From Tritrichomonas musculus (lineage: Eukaryota > Parabasalia > Tritrichomonadida > Tritrichomonadidae), in contig JAPFFF010000022.1 in NCBI GenBank assembly GCA_039105265.1, positions 2,170,001 through 2,234,000 of the forward strand: DNA of 64,000 bases. Direction: 5' to 3'. Position 1 is the stretch's first letter, and every line of letters begins with the position of its first letter. The notes under the pieces were generated by a model, which was given only the letters and a program-made list of their open reading frames with translations, was not told the DNA's origin and searched no databases. Positions 1 through 8,142 of this stretch are shown in pieces. Position numbers and translations under genes: made by a program.

Positions 1-475
1 TCTGTAAAACTGGATGTTTTTGTTCTTTGATTAATTGTATTGCATCATCAACTGCTTCATAATCCCTATTAATAGCTTCTTTTATCTCGAATTCTCTCTC
101 GATTTGTTGTTGTTTTGTGTTGAAATAGCGTTCATCTTCTTCATTAATATCTTCTTCAAAGTAATCATCACGTTTGAGTATATCTTGGTAGTGCTGTTCA
201 TGTGAATCAACCAATATTCGTTTAAGTTTATGCACATGTATAATGAAACTATCTATTTCTTCTGCATTTGGTAAATCATTTTTAATAAATCTGTGGGCAT
301 TACGATTATTAAGCCAATCACATAATACTTCTACGTTTTTCCTTCTATTCCAAGCTTCTGTTTTAGCAGTTGTTGTAATTGGTAGATTTGCATTGAAAAT
401 TGTGTTAATACTTTTGATTAATTCAACAATATCATCATTACTAATATTTTTAAGTGATCGGTAATCGTATCGCAT
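1..475 (-). CDS. Protein-primed DNA polymerase B, N-terminal part (runs off window)
   Basis: The frame is open from an ATG at 475 to the window edge, about 158 residues. It aligns with the N-terminus of the polymerase of element M: both have a DDIVE motif near residue 20, a glutamate/asparagine-rich stretch, and an EAVD.AIQLIK segment. The N-terminal region of Maverick polymerases precedes the exonuclease and polymerase domains and is thought to be linked to the terminal-protein function. No catalytic motif falls within the visible part. The leader holds a TTTTTG tract about 40 bases upstream, then the TIR. Identification rests on this homology within the window. Confidence 0.8.
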   Translation of the reverse strand, partial: MRYDYRSLKNISNDDIVELIKSINTIFNANLPITTTAKTEAWNRRKNVEVLCDWLNNRNAHRFIKNDLPNAEEIDSFIIHVHKLKRILVDSHEQHYQDILKRDDYFEEDINEEDERYFNTKQQQIEREFEIKEAINRDYEAVDDAIQLIKEQKHPVLQ

Positions 476-538
476 TTGGGTGGAAATAAAAAATTAATTT
501 TTGATAATCGATGGATTTAAAATTTATGGCGTTCACAA

Positions 539-765
539 GCTGTCAATTGGAGGCTCAAATTATTCGACTCTAAAAAAGTGCTAGAAATCATTGAGTTTCA
601 TAGTTGGGGCTCACAGTGTTGTAGACAGTGAGCTAGAAAACCTTGAGTTCTGAAAATGGGGTTAAAAATAAGGAAAATCGCATGAAACCCTTGAGCGACT
701 AACATGGGGTAGGCCGCCAGATGTGATTTATTATCTGACCCCCAATACGCACATACTACACTACT
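539..765 (-). repeat. Type-2 terminal inverted repeat, right end of element L
   Basis: Read on the minus strand this 227-bp stretch starts AGTAGTGTAGTATGTGCG and matches 1462-1688 with roughly nine differences (about 96 percent). The homology stops sharply at both edges. The level of difference suggests that L and R are separate insertions of one subfamily and not the two ends of one young element. Confidence 0.9.
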
Positions 766-1347
766 CAGGTCTGTTTTTACCTGTTTTTGCTCCTTTTTCA
801 TGAAGTCTGGATAGTTTCCCATTCTCATTCTTGGTGCAGTTTGCCATTCTATTCCATGTGTTCTATAATAGTTTTGTGCCTTTCTTGAGTTAAAAGAACC
901 TTCTCCATCAAATGTCAAGCTCTTTATTACAACACCAGATTGCAGCAATTTATCGAGGGTTTTCAAGTAAGTATCTGCTGATTTATCTAATTTGGCGAAT
1001 CTCTGATGCTTCTCTTCTTTCTCTTCTCCAAACAATATCTGATTTACCAACGCAACATACAAATATCTTGTATTGACATTTATCATGACCAAATAACATA
1101 ATTTATCAACAAACATCAAATCAATAATATAGGAATTTCTTGACGAAACTTTATGGAGTTGATATAATTTGGCGTTCTTTTTCAAAGGAAAGTATGAAGT
1201 ATGTTCCGATTCCTTGACCTGCTTCTCGGGAAACAAACTCTTCAAAGCTCTTATTTTACTCTCTGTTTTGAACCCAATAATATTTTGCTCCTGAGGAATT
1301 TCATAGGTTGAATATGTCGTTGGCTGGAAATAAAATTTATTGACGTA
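766..1347 (-). pseudogene. Integrase gene scrap between Maverick ends
   Basis: An open minus-strand frame encodes the middle of a retroviral-type (rve) integrase. It shows IIDLMFVDKLCYLVMINVN followed by TRYLY, and later LTFDGEGSF, which parallel the first two catalytic regions of the R and M integrases (LVLINVNTRYLIVEP and IKCDGE). It is not a close copy of any integrase elsewhere in the window. Both edges are cut by Maverick termini (TIR type 2 on the left, type 1 on the right), so it is a fossil fragment of a third element. The open frame continues into both TIRs, but those parts are not integrase. Confidence 0.7.
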
Positions 1348-1461
1348 AGTAGTATATGTATGTTCGTATTGGTGGTCGAATAATTTTTCTAGGTCTCCCA
1401 ATACCAGGAACCAAGCTCAAAACCTCATTTTGAAAATTAACGAAAAACTTATCCACAGGGT
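1348..1461 (+). repeat. Type-1 terminal repeat, left edge of element Q
   Basis: These 114 bp start AGTAGTATATGTATG and appear identical to 11,500-11,613, the left end of element M. The copy stops exactly where element R begins, so R inserted into another type-1 element (named Q here) 114 bp from its end. The preceding bases are ACGTA here and ACGTG at M. Identity of the two copies implies that one subfamily moved recently. Confidence 0.85.
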
Positions 1462-1688
1462 AGTAGTGTAGTATGTGCGTATTGGGGGTCAGATAATTAA
1501 TCACATCTGACGGTCTACTCCATGTTAGTCGCCCAAGGGTTTCATGCGATTTTCCTTATTTTCTAACCCATTTTCAGAACTCAAGGTTTTCTAGCTCACT
1601 GTCTACAACACTGTGAGCCCCAACTATGAAACTCAATGATTTCTAGCACTTTTTTGGAGTCGAATAATTTGAGCCTCCAATTGACAGC
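1462..1688 (+). repeat. Type-2 terminal inverted repeat, left end of element R
   Basis: This 227-bp inverted partner of 539-765 begins AGTAGTGTAGTATGTGCG. The first gene starts 46 bp after it. The start also resembles the type-1 end (AGTAGTATATGTATGTTCG), so the two subfamilies share an ancestral terminus. The six bases before it (CAGGGT) and the six after L (CAGGTC) are similar but not equal. Confidence 0.9.
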
Positions 1689-1734
1689 CAAACAGTAAAT
1701 CAAATATTTTTTTAAATTTTTATTTCATTACAAA

Positions 1735-2193
1735 ATGACTTGCAATAGCAAATCACTTAGAGTTTTCGAATATATCAACAATCTTATCTCACTATTGGAA
1801 AACCCAGATGATTTCAATAAATGTGATTTCACACTGCTTTGCGAAAAATATCCTATTATCAACAAATCGAGTTTTATTGCGAAAGTGTTATACATTTCAC
1901 TACAAACACCGGATAAAACAATTAGATTCTACCCAGATAAAATCAAAGAAATGGGGTTTGAGCATGTCGTTTTAACATCAAATACAAGGAGAAGAATTAA
2001 CTGTAATTCATTAGAATTCTTTGTTAACGGTAATACTGAAAAGCAAGTATATAAAGAACATGAATATTACAATTATTCTATTGAACGAATCAACAAAACA
2101 AACCGCGATATGTTATTAAAGCTAAGAGAGAAATATGATATACCAGAACCAACAATATTTAAGGGTACTCATCAAAATATTGTATTAGACTAA
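1735..2193 (+). CDS. Conserved Maverick protein of 152 aa, function unknown
   Basis: A soluble 152-aa protein with no membrane segment. Homologues lie in M (49,645) and in scrap P (39,443, minus). In all three it stands next to the ATPase gene and points towards it. Shared motifs are KCDFTLLCE or CDFSILCD near residue 30, LTSN.RRRI near residue 85, YNYSIE or YNYSIR near residue 120, and a C-terminal IVLD. I do not recognise the family. The placement next to the ATPase and the conservation suggest an element function such as replication or packaging support. The start follows a TTTTTATTTCATTACAAA leader with a TCATT initiator-like site. Confidence 0.75.
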   Translation: MTCNSKSLRVFEYINNLISLLENPDDFNKCDFTLLCEKYPIINKSSFIAKVLYISLQTPDKTIRFYPDKIKEMGFEHVVLTSNTRRRINCNSLEFFVNGNTEKQVYKEHEYYNYSIERINKTNRDMLLKLREKYDIPEPTIFKGTHQNIVLD

Positions 2194-2221
2194 AAAAATA
2201 TACTTTGAACACAATATTTTT

Positions 2222-3133
2222 TTACACACAACTAATAAACTCTATACTACCTTCTCGTGTGTTCACCAAGATGAAATCATGATTTTTCATACAACAATAT
2301 CTCCTCCACAAATCTTCGAATTCAATTGGCATAACAACTTGTTGGTATATATAACCCATTTTCTGTCGTGAGAATCCATTAAATATGAAGAAAGATGTGC
2401 AATTATTCTTGTAATCCGTCGGTATTGCTTTAAAGAATTGAACATTAACATAGACAATAGAATGTTTGTGTCGTAATTGAGTGATATAATTGGTAAAATA
2501 AGCTGATTTCAATAGCTTTGATTTAATGAAATCCTCACATAAAATGATAGTATTTAGAGGCTTTGCAGACCGAGACGAAGTCTTTGAAATACATAAAAAG
2601 GAGAGCATCTTATTTATCTTCTCTTCACAAGCAAAGCTTGGGCCAGCAGAGCTGTCATCTAATCGAGTATTATTATTAACGTATTTATCATACAATTCTT
2701 TCCATAAATCAAGTTCTTTTAAGTAATTCTCAGCATTTGAATCAGATATAACTTTTATAGGAAGTTTAATCAATTCTCGCTGGGCCTCAAATGTTGAATC
2801 ATTAATCACTCCGTTCTTACTAATATAAACGATTAAATGAGCAGCACCAGGGATTCTTGATATTTGAATAATATCACGCAATACAATATGAGATTTACCC
2901 TTTCCTTGAGCTCCAACAATGATGTTTAATGAATTATAATTTGCGTAGATACCATTAGCAATTGGTCTAATAGATTCACTCAATATCTTGGATTCATTTT
3001 TTTTATACGCTTTACTCATCTCAATGTCGATGTTAAAAAAGGGTTTTACCTGAGGTTCAGCAAATAGCTCTTCTGAATCACTAGAATCTGAAAAAAACAC
3101 TGTCGAATAATCAAACTTTGTAGGTTTAAGCAT
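2222..3133 (-). CDS. FtsK/HerA-type DNA packaging ATPase
   Basis: A 303-aa P-loop ATPase of the A32/FtsK-HerA kind used by Polintons, virophages and large DNA viruses to pump genome into capsids. Walker A is GAQGKGKS at residues 74-81. Walker B is the hydrophobic strand TIILCEDF near residue 200. An RQK.GYIYQQ motif lies near the C-terminus. It is close to the ATPases of M (50,197) and P (38,540). A short hairpin insert (2626-2656) adds a few residues reading SSAGPSFAC in-frame before Walker B, absent from the other two copies. It converges on the 152-aa gene and is followed upstream by a 43-aa membrane protein. Confidence 0.9.
   Translation of the reverse strand: MLKPTKFDYSTVFFSDSSDSEELFAEPQVKPFFNIDIEMSKAYKKNESKILSESIRPIANGIYANYNSLNIIVGAQGKGKSHIVLRDIIQISRIPGAAHLIVYISKNGVINDSTFEAQRELIKLPIKVISDSNAENYLKELDLWKELYDKYVNNNTRLDDSSAGPSFACEEKINKMLSFLCISKTSSRSAKPLNTIILCEDFIKSKLLKSAYFTNYITQLRHKHSIVYVNVQFFKAIPTDYKNNCTSFFIFNGFSRQKMGYIYQQVVMPIEFEDLWRRYCCMKNHDFILVNTREGSIEFISCV
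2626..2656. repeat. Double-hairpin insert in the ATPase gene
   Basis: This 31-bp GC-rich unit has two adjacent stems: CAAGC-AAA-GCTTG, spacer GGC, CAGC-AGA-GCTG. It aligns end to end with the copy at 7185-7215. In each stem one base pair differs and both sides have changed together. Paralogous ATPase genes lack the insert, so it arrived in-frame. Confidence 0.8.
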
Positions 3134-3136
3134 TTC

Positions 3137-3268
3137 TTAGCAATAAAGTTTCTGTCGCATCTCTTCACTTAATTCAGGTGGTTCATCAGGTTTCAATGCT
3201 GATATTATCACAAATAACTCCATAACATTAACAGCTAGAATCATACATAAAAGTATCTCACAAAACAT
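3137..3268 (-). CDS. 43-aa single-pass membrane microprotein
   Basis: A tiny gene with an N-terminal hydrophobic helix (LLCMILAVNVMELFVIISAL) and an acidic/basic tail containing PPELSEEMRQKLY. Homologues of exactly 43 aa occur in M (51,115-51,246) and P (38,384-38,515), each beside the ATPase and the 190-aa gene. The tail pattern (P.L.EE/KEMR.KLY or EIRTKMY) is kept while the helix drifts, as in a genuine protein under selection. Possible roles are an internal virion membrane or holin-like protein. The function is unknown. Confidence 0.75.
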   Translation of the reverse strand: MFCEILLCMILAVNVMELFVIISALKPDEPPELSEEMRQKLYC

Positions 3269-3288
3269 TTCTTATTAAGAAAAAGTAA

Positions 3289-3861
3289 TTAGCAACAATA
3301 TTTGAGTGATATTGCATATTTGACAAACTCTGTATAAACATGATTGTAGCAGTATTTTAGTTCTTCGGATTTACCATCTTTAGTGATTAATATCTTATCA
3401 ATCTTTATCAGTTTTGCAACACTAGCAACACAACAGCCAGGTTCTTCATCTTCAATAACCAAATCAACTTTATCACAATCTGTCAACAGCTTTATCATAT
3501 CCATTAATAAGGTTGATTTACATACTACATAAGAGTTTACCTTTAATGGGTTATTCTCATACATCCCAACAAGCAACTCCAAAAATTTGTTTTTCTTTTC
3601 AAGTGTATCCAACTCATTTCCTAAATCTGCAATTCCTCTGTCTTGGGCAAGATTGTTGGTTTGAGGTATGTATTGAGAAGCAAACCCCTCCTGTGGGGTC
3701 TGTGGTATAGTAAAATTTACATTTTGTGGTTGTGGAACTTGTGGATATGCTACTGCACTTCCTCTTTGAGGAGCTAATTTGATTTCTATATTTGTTTCTT
3801 GACTCTGTTTTACACTTGCATCATTTTCTGAGCTCAATATTCTTGCTTTATTTAAAGACAT
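3289..3861 (-). CDS. Conserved 190-aa protein with a CC motif
   Basis: The N-terminal half is rich in Pro and Gln (residues about 30-65) and probably disordered. A short coiled segment reads DLGNELDTLEKKNKFLE. The C-terminal domain holds EDEEPGCCVASVAKL followed by IDKILITKDGKSEELKY. The same domain is found in M (51,257), P (37,798) and, more diverged, N (33,386: DDNPGCCVAKVSPIQKIDAI). The twin cysteines could bind metal or form disulphides in a particle. The family is not recognised. Presence in both element families marks it as core. Confidence 0.75.
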   Translation of the reverse strand: MSLNKARILSSENDASVKQSQETNIEIKLAPQRGSAVAYPQVPQPQNVNFTIPQTPQEGFASQYIPQTNNLAQDRGIADLGNELDTLEKKNKFLELLVGMYENNPLKVNSYVVCKSTLLMDMIKLLTDCDKVDLVIEDEEPGCCVASVAKLIKIDKILITKDGKSEELKYCYNHVYTEFVKYAISLKYCC

Positions 3862-3888
3862 TTCAGTGCAAAAAAATCTCTATACATC

Positions 3889-4119
3889 TTACTCTTTATT
3901 GGTTAATCTATCAAATTCTTTTTCGAGTTTGTGAACTTTCTCTTTTAAAGATTCAATATCTTCAATTAACGATTCTCTTACTGCTAATCCATTTGAGCCA
4001 AGCATACCTGATTTTACGTTATTGAGATGCTGTTTATAGTCGTAGCATTTCTCTTTTAGCGCTCGTTTGATTCTTTTAAGTTCAGGAATTTCCCTCTTAT
4101 AATCACTTAATTCAGTCAT
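3889..4119 (-). CDS. 76-aa coiled-coil protein
   Basis: A short, charged, largely helical protein: KREIPELKRIKRALKEKCYD, then LNNVKSGMLGSNGLAVRESL, then a C-terminal heptad region (IEDIESLKEKVHKLEKEFD). It is almost the same as 51,933-52,163 in M. The tail alone is found at 39,911-40,009 in P. It may be a scaffold or adaptor. The gene lies back to back with the 77-aa gene. Confidence 0.7.
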   Translation of the reverse strand: MTELSDYKREIPELKRIKRALKEKCYDYKQHLNNVKSGMLGSNGLAVRESLIEDIESLKEKVHKLEKEFDRLTNKE

Positions 4120-4135
4120 TTATTTCAATACAAAA

Positions 4136-4369
4136 ATGTCTTTTCAACAGAGACGCACGATAAGAGATGATAAAAGAATGAATTTCTACGACAGACTTCA
4201 ATTGGAAATGCAAAAAGAGCGTACCAGAATCAATTCTGCACCTATAATCAAGAAGAGAGATTTGAAGGGAACTATAAACCATGAAAAACCTCCAATAACT
4301 ACAAAAAAACTCAACTATCATACATATTCTTTAAACCATTCAGTGGTCCCAATTAATAGTAAGATTTAA
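4136..4369 (+). CDS. 77-aa basic protein, unknown
   Basis: A small basic protein with motifs DDKRMN.YDRLQL.MQKERT near residue 15 and TYSLNHSVVP near the C-terminus, both kept in M (52,179-52,445). The M copy has an extra 11 residues near the start that come from a double-hairpin insert. The start follows ATTTCAATACAAAA. The function is unknown; it may be a DNA-binding or internal capsid protein. Confidence 0.7.
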   Translation: MSFQQRRTIRDDKRMNFYDRLQLEMQKERTRINSAPIIKKRDLKGTINHEKPPITTKKLNYHTYSLNHSVVPINSKI

Positions 4370-4370
4370 G

Positions 4371-4817
4371 CTACATATTATTCATAGTATTAATATATTT
4401 AGCTATCTGATTCACAGTTGATGTTAGTTCTATTATTTTTTTCTCTGATTGCTCAATACGATTCACTAGAAGCTCATTCGCATGAATGCGCGATATCATC
4501 TGCTTAATCTCATCCTTTACACTTTCAATATCAGCTCTGATAACATCTTGTTCTAACTCTTTTAGGTCTTCCTTTTTAAACACTTTTTTTAGAAATATAT
4601 CACCCCCAACTCTCTTATTTCCTTCTTTCGAACAATTCTTTTTTGTTATTCTATATTCAACACCATCGGGGGTAATAATCTTATATACTTTATTGAGGTA
4701 CTGTGTGGTGCGTCCATTCATCTCGTCCTTGTGCTTCTGGTAGAACAAATTAAATTCTTCGATGGATTTGAAGTTTTTTGTTTCTTCAGTTATTTCGTTA
4801 ATTACTTCCAATTCCAT
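4371..4817 (-). CDS. 148-aa protein with C-terminal coiled coil
   Basis: The N-terminal domain (about 75 aa) contains FKSIEEFNLFYQKHKDEMNG and LNKVYKI.TPDGVEYRITKK. The C-terminal region is a coiled coil (EQDVIRADIESVKDEIKQM). Homologues are M 52,442-52,900 and the more distant N 46,031-46,387, which keeps F..WY.SHQEEMD.LT.H.LNKMY. It is always next to the small amphipathic gene and the capsid gene, which suggests a capsid-assembly partner. Not recognised by name. Confidence 0.7.
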   Translation of the reverse strand: MELEVINEITEETKNFKSIEEFNLFYQKHKDEMNGRTTQYLNKVYKIITPDGVEYRITKKNCSKEGNKRVGGDIFLKKVFKKEDLKELEQDVIRADIESVKDEIKQMISRIHANELLVNRIEQSEKKIIELTSTVNQIAKYINTMNNM

Positions 4818-4843
4818 TTATTTTCAAAAAAATTATTTTGTTT

Positions 4844-5098
4844 TTATTCTACTTCATTTATCAAGCTCTTACCAATTCTCATTCCTCTATCGACAACATT
4901 TAACCCTGTGTCAATTGCTCTTATAGTGTCTCCAATAAGAGGTATATCACCTAAAACAGGCTTTACCGCACTGGTAACTCTTTTACCAATTTCAACAACT
5001 TTAGGAAGCGCTTTACCGGCTTTAGTTGCAACATTCTTAATTGTATTGCCAACTGATTTAAAAGCATTTTTCATTTTCTTGAAGATTCCGATACCCAT
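4844..5098 (-). CDS. Small basic amphipathic protein, virion membrane-active candidate
   Basis: An 84-aa Lys/Gly/Val-rich protein beginning MGIGIFKKMKNAFKSVGNTI with a strongly amphipathic helix, then KPVLGDIPLIGDTIRAI. It matches M 52,967-53,230 nearly residue for residue and N 45,598-45,918 in character (GSWLKNLGKKIVNGFKK). Adenovirus protein VI and adintovirus core proteins have comparable amphipathic starts used in membrane entry. That comparison is inference. The gene lies head to head with the capsid gene, 51 bp away. Confidence 0.65.
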   Translation of the reverse strand: MGIGIFKKMKNAFKSVGNTIKNVATKAGKALPKVVEIGKRVTSAVKPVLGDIPLIGDTIRAIDTGLNVVDRGMRIGKSLINEVE

Positions 5099-5149
5099 TG
5101 TTTTTATAATGAAAAAAGTCCTGTAATAAGTACTTTTTTTGTATCATAA

Positions 5150-7159
5150 ATGTTGTATCGCAACGAAAGAGCACATAATTACAAAATCGAAGCTGGGAAT
5201 GTACTTGACACTTTTAATAAGATGCGTGAAATGATTAACACTAATGATGGTACACGCTCATTTTCATTCAGAACAGTTGATTGTCATGACCAACCTGCAC
5301 CATTTCATCAAGGACAGTATTCCCAAATCAGTTTAACACATCCTGACCACTTCATTAGTGATGTTGATAAAGGATTCCTCACCTTTCACATCAAACTAGA
5401 TTTACAACTCAATACTGATTTAGCAAAATTACAACAAATTGATGACCCAAATAACTTCTACAAATTATTTGTCGGGCTCAAATCTTCTAATCAATTGTTT
5501 GACCGTTTGGAGATTCTCCATAATAATGTAAACGTTGGATACCAGCAAAATGAATGCATTCGTGAAGGGTTTTTGTATTCCACTGTTAAACCAGAGACTG
5601 AGAAGAAACGTAGGCGTTTTGTACATTCACTTTGGGAAAACGTTTCAAATTATTCACAAACTGTTGCTGGTGCTTATGTTAACCTCAATTCATTCAAATC
5701 TAATGGTAAATCCCAAGTTGAATTTGATTTAAACGTACCATTCGATGATTTACTTGCATTACAAGCATTCGATTTATTCCCTAATGGTATCATAGGTGAT
5801 TTATCAATTCGTTTCCAAGTATCACCCGCAGGATTAGTTTGGGCTGCTATAGACCCTTATACTGTTGCTGAAACAAAAGCTTATCTAGAAGATAATGATA
5901 GTATCTCATCTGCAGAATTAGAAAGATTGAAAGAAATAAAGGCCCGCGGTCACTTGAAACATCAATTTACACAAATTGGTAATGAAGCTATAATTCCAGG
6001 TCCTGGTGCTCCATCTCCAGACCCATCTCCAACACCACCTGACCCATCTCCTGAACCAACCCCAACACCTATCAAGTATAAGATTCAATATCGAATTGGT
6101 GAACAATGGGATAATGATGATGGAAGTACTGGTTACACTGATATTCTTACAGATTTGGAATTCAATTTCAGTTACACAAAGGAAGAATTTGAAGAATTTG
6201 GATTACAACCAGGTGCAACTGATGAAGAAATTTGTGTTCATAATCCTGCTGTAACATTACCACCATTAAATCATGCTGACAAAAATGGAAGATATTATGC
6301 TTGGCAAATTGTTAAAACACCAATTGTTTCTGCTAAACAGACTCTTCAAGCAATTCATGATGCTAAATCACAACTTCACAATGAAACATATTCATCACAG
6401 AAAGCCACATTAACTGTAAACAGAATGACAATCACATTATGTAAATCAAATATGCAAGGATATGGTGTCTGTGAATCTACTCGCAGAGGTATTGAAAATA
6501 TATTACGTGAAGGAATTATAATACCATCCCAAAAAGTTGATTACCATTCATTCCCAATCGCTCCTGCAGCAAATGGTATCAAATCTACTTTGAATATCCC
6601 ATTAATTAATGTTACTACAATGTCAATTATGTTTCCAAAACATCATAATGACCTCACTGTTTTCGAGAATCCAGTATATCAAAATTGTTATCTCAATATT
6701 GGTGGTAAGAACTTCCCAGATGAAAATGTTAGCACAATTGGTGCAAGATTCTTTGAAAATCAATTAACTGCTGGAGACCTTGATGGAATCACATTACAAT
6801 GCACAAAAGAATTTGAAGATAGTATGACAATGCCAAAGAATGATGCAAATGGAGTTCGTTATAGAAATACTTTAAGTGATGCTTCTAGCTTTGTTTTCAA
6901 TATTCAAACAGAACGTGCTTCAGCAGGATATTGCTATGATGGTTTGGATGGTGGATTTGGAAATATTCAAGTTCAGGTTAATGGTCAACCAATATATACA
7001 GGTCCAAATGATACTTACTATAATGTTAACGAAGAAGGAACAGTACATCCACCACCAACTCAATTATGGCTCACAAGAGATACATACTTTAAACTTTCAC
7101 TTAACGGATTAGAATATGTTGATGATGAAACGCCAGCTGGCAGTCAAGTTAATGAGTAA
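5150..7159 (+). CDS. Major capsid protein (double jelly-roll type)
   Basis: A 669-aa Maverick major capsid protein. The N-terminal part carries RSFSFRTVDCHD and YSQISLTHPDHFISDVDKGF, features shared with the N capsid (SFVTEEFQNKD and LKLTHSGHTISQIEKGFI). A Pro/Ser/Glu/Asp linker at about residues 282-306 introduces an extra domain of roughly 90 residues absent from N. The C-terminal part holds the second roll with MSIMFPKHHNDLTVFENP, matching N's LMFPRHPGDITCFQN. The protein is about 97 percent identical to M's copy at 53,314 although many codons differ silently. It is expected to self-assemble into an icosahedral shell. Confidence 0.88.
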   Translation: MLYRNERAHNYKIEAGNVLDTFNKMREMINTNDGTRSFSFRTVDCHDQPAPFHQGQYSQISLTHPDHFISDVDKGFLTFHIKLDLQLNTDLAKLQQIDDPNNFYKLFVGLKSSNQLFDRLEILHNNVNVGYQQNECIREGFLYSTVKPETEKKRRRFVHSLWENVSNYSQTVAGAYVNLNSFKSNGKSQVEFDLNVPFDDLLALQAFDLFPNGIIGDLSIRFQVSPAGLVWAAIDPYTVAETKAYLEDNDSISSAELERLKEIKARGHLKHQFTQIGNEAIIPGPGAPSPDPSPTPPDPSPEPTPTPIKYKIQYRIGEQWDNDDGSTGYTDILTDLEFNFSYTKEEFEEFGLQPGATDEEICVHNPAVTLPPLNHADKNGRYYAWQIVKTPIVSAKQTLQAIHDAKSQLHNETYSSQKATLTVNRMTITLCKSNMQGYGVCESTRRGIENILREGIIIPSQKVDYHSFPIAPAANGIKSTLNIPLINVTTMSIMFPKHHNDLTVFENPVYQNCYLNIGGKNFPDENVSTIGARFFENQLTAGDLDGITLQCTKEFEDSMTMPKNDANGVRYRNTLSDASSFVFNIQTERASAGYCYDGLDGGFGNIQVQVNGQPIYTGPNDTYYNVNEEGTVHPPPTQLWLTRDTYFKLSLNGLEYVDDETPAGSQVNE

Positions 7160-7184
7160 ATTGATTTGAGAAAACCGGTAGCAG

Positions 7185-7215
7185 CACAGGCAAAGCCTGG
7201 GCCAACAAAGTTGTC
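7185..7215. repeat. Double-hairpin insert downstream of capsid gene
   Basis: This 31-bp unit has stems CAGGC-AAA-GCCTG and CAAC-AAA-GTTG. It is homologous to 2626-2656 with paired changes in both stems. It lies in the gap between the capsid and KilA-N genes. Confidence 0.8.
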
Positions 7216-7280
7216 AAAATTGCTGTGACCACATTTTTTTGCAAATCTATTTTTAAAATAATTTTTTATCTCCAGAACAA

Positions 7281-8039
7281 ATGGCTTCAATAAACGTAGA
7301 ACGAATTAATGATGACTACGAATTTATTCAATATAATGCACATTTACGCATCATACATTCAATCAAAGATGATATGTACCAAGCTCAAAGCATAATAACT
7401 GCATGCCAATCAAATAAACTTGCAAAGCACTGGTTTGAAAATCAATCAACAAAAGAGTTATTACAAGAATTTGAGTCTCAAAAATCAACCCTCGGAATTC
7501 CGACCCTCGCCAAATCTTATGAAAAACGTGATGATTTACCTAACGGATTAAGAGGTTATTATATTCACAAGCTTCTAGTCAATCACATCGCAATGTGGGC
7601 ATCACCAACATACGCAATCTATATTGCCAAACTTTTAGACTCCCAATTTGAACGTGAACGCAAACAACATCAGCAACAAATTGATGAACTCAAACCACGT
7701 GCAGTTCCAGAAAATCACAAGAATGATTACCGTTATTTGATTTACAAAGAGGATATTAATAAAGAAGGTTTCACTAGGCTTCATTTGTGTCGTCGTCATA
7801 AGAGTACTTGGAGAAAAGTTGTTAACCATTACAATAATGAAAACGAAAGATTTTACTTCAAAGATGACCTTCCTATTAGTATGACACCAAATTTAAACAT
7901 TAAGAATATCATAAAAGCATCATTTGGAACAGATGATTATAAGGTTTCCAATAGTGGTAACTGTGTTGATATCAAAATAGAGCATCTCAATAAGCTCCAT
8001 ACATTAATTGAAGAATACTTTAATAGTATGAGCCAATAA
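7281..8039 (+). CDS. KilA-N domain DNA-binding protein
   Basis: A 252-aa protein. The N-terminal KilA-N fold (about residues 5-125) shows AKHWFENQSTKELL and DLPNGLRGYYIHKLLVNHIA followed by MWASPTYAIYIAKLLDSQF, the typical KilA-N/APSES pattern of phages and large DNA viruses. A short charged coil follows (about 128-145), then a C-terminal domain with YRYLIYKE and LCRRHKSTWRKV. Probably a regulator or replication accessory factor. M has a homologue at 18,174 that is split by element N. A 49-bp piece of this gene (7493-7541) is repeated after its stop. Confidence 0.8.
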   Translation: MASINVERINDDYEFIQYNAHLRIIHSIKDDMYQAQSIITACQSNKLAKHWFENQSTKELLQEFESQKSTLGIPTLAKSYEKRDDLPNGLRGYYIHKLLVNHIAMWASPTYAIYIAKLLDSQFERERKQHQQQIDELKPRAVPENHKNDYRYLIYKEDINKEGFTRLHLCRRHKSTWRKVVNHYNNENERFYFKDDLPISMTPNLNIKNIIKASFGTDDYKVSNSGNCVDIKIEHLNKLHTLIEEYFNSMSQ

Positions 8040-8049
8040 AATCGACGGT

Positions 8050-8098
8050 CGGAATTCCGACCCTCGCCAAATCTTATGAAAAACGTGATGATTTACCT
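8050..8098 (+). repeat. 49-bp direct repeat of part of the KilA-N gene
   Basis: Identical to 7493-7541, inside the gene just upstream. With its preceding bases it forms a perfect 16-bp palindrome, GGTCGGAATTCCGACC. It sits between the KilA-N stop and the integrase start. This looks like a local duplication, perhaps primed at the palindrome. Confidence 0.75.
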
Positions 8099-8142
8099 GT
8101 AATTGATATTTTTTTGTATATCAATACTTTTTTTGGAAAAAA

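Larger units (their letters stand above)
1..765 (-). mobile_element. Maverick/Polinton element L, right-hand end only
   Basis: This is the end of a Maverick that continues to the left of the window. Seen: a 227-bp terminal repeat at 539-765 and, just inside it, the start of a protein-primed DNA polymerase reading inward (minus strand). The same end organisation (TIR, short leader, polymerase pointing inward) is seen in element M at 11,500. The outer edge is set at 765 because the inverted partner of this TIR at 1462 begins with the same AGTAGTGTAGTATG motif, typical of Polinton ends that start with AG. It abuts an integrase scrap. Confidence 0.85.

Noticed and set aside
598-765. Continuation of the integrase-like open frame into the L terminus
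   Set aside because: These residues are encoded by the type-2 TIR and by chance remain open. They are not part of an integrase.
765-1462. L and R read as the two ends of a single small element
   Set aside because: The TIRs point so that L extends left and R extends right, they differ by about 4 percent, and the flanking 6-mers (CAGGTC, CAGGGT) are not a duplication.
4486-5126. Plus-strand open frames opposite the 148-aa and 84-aa genes
   Set aside because: They are mirror readings of the minus-strand genes, with no homologue and no proper leader. The same applies to similar frames opposite capsid, ATPase and fibre genes.
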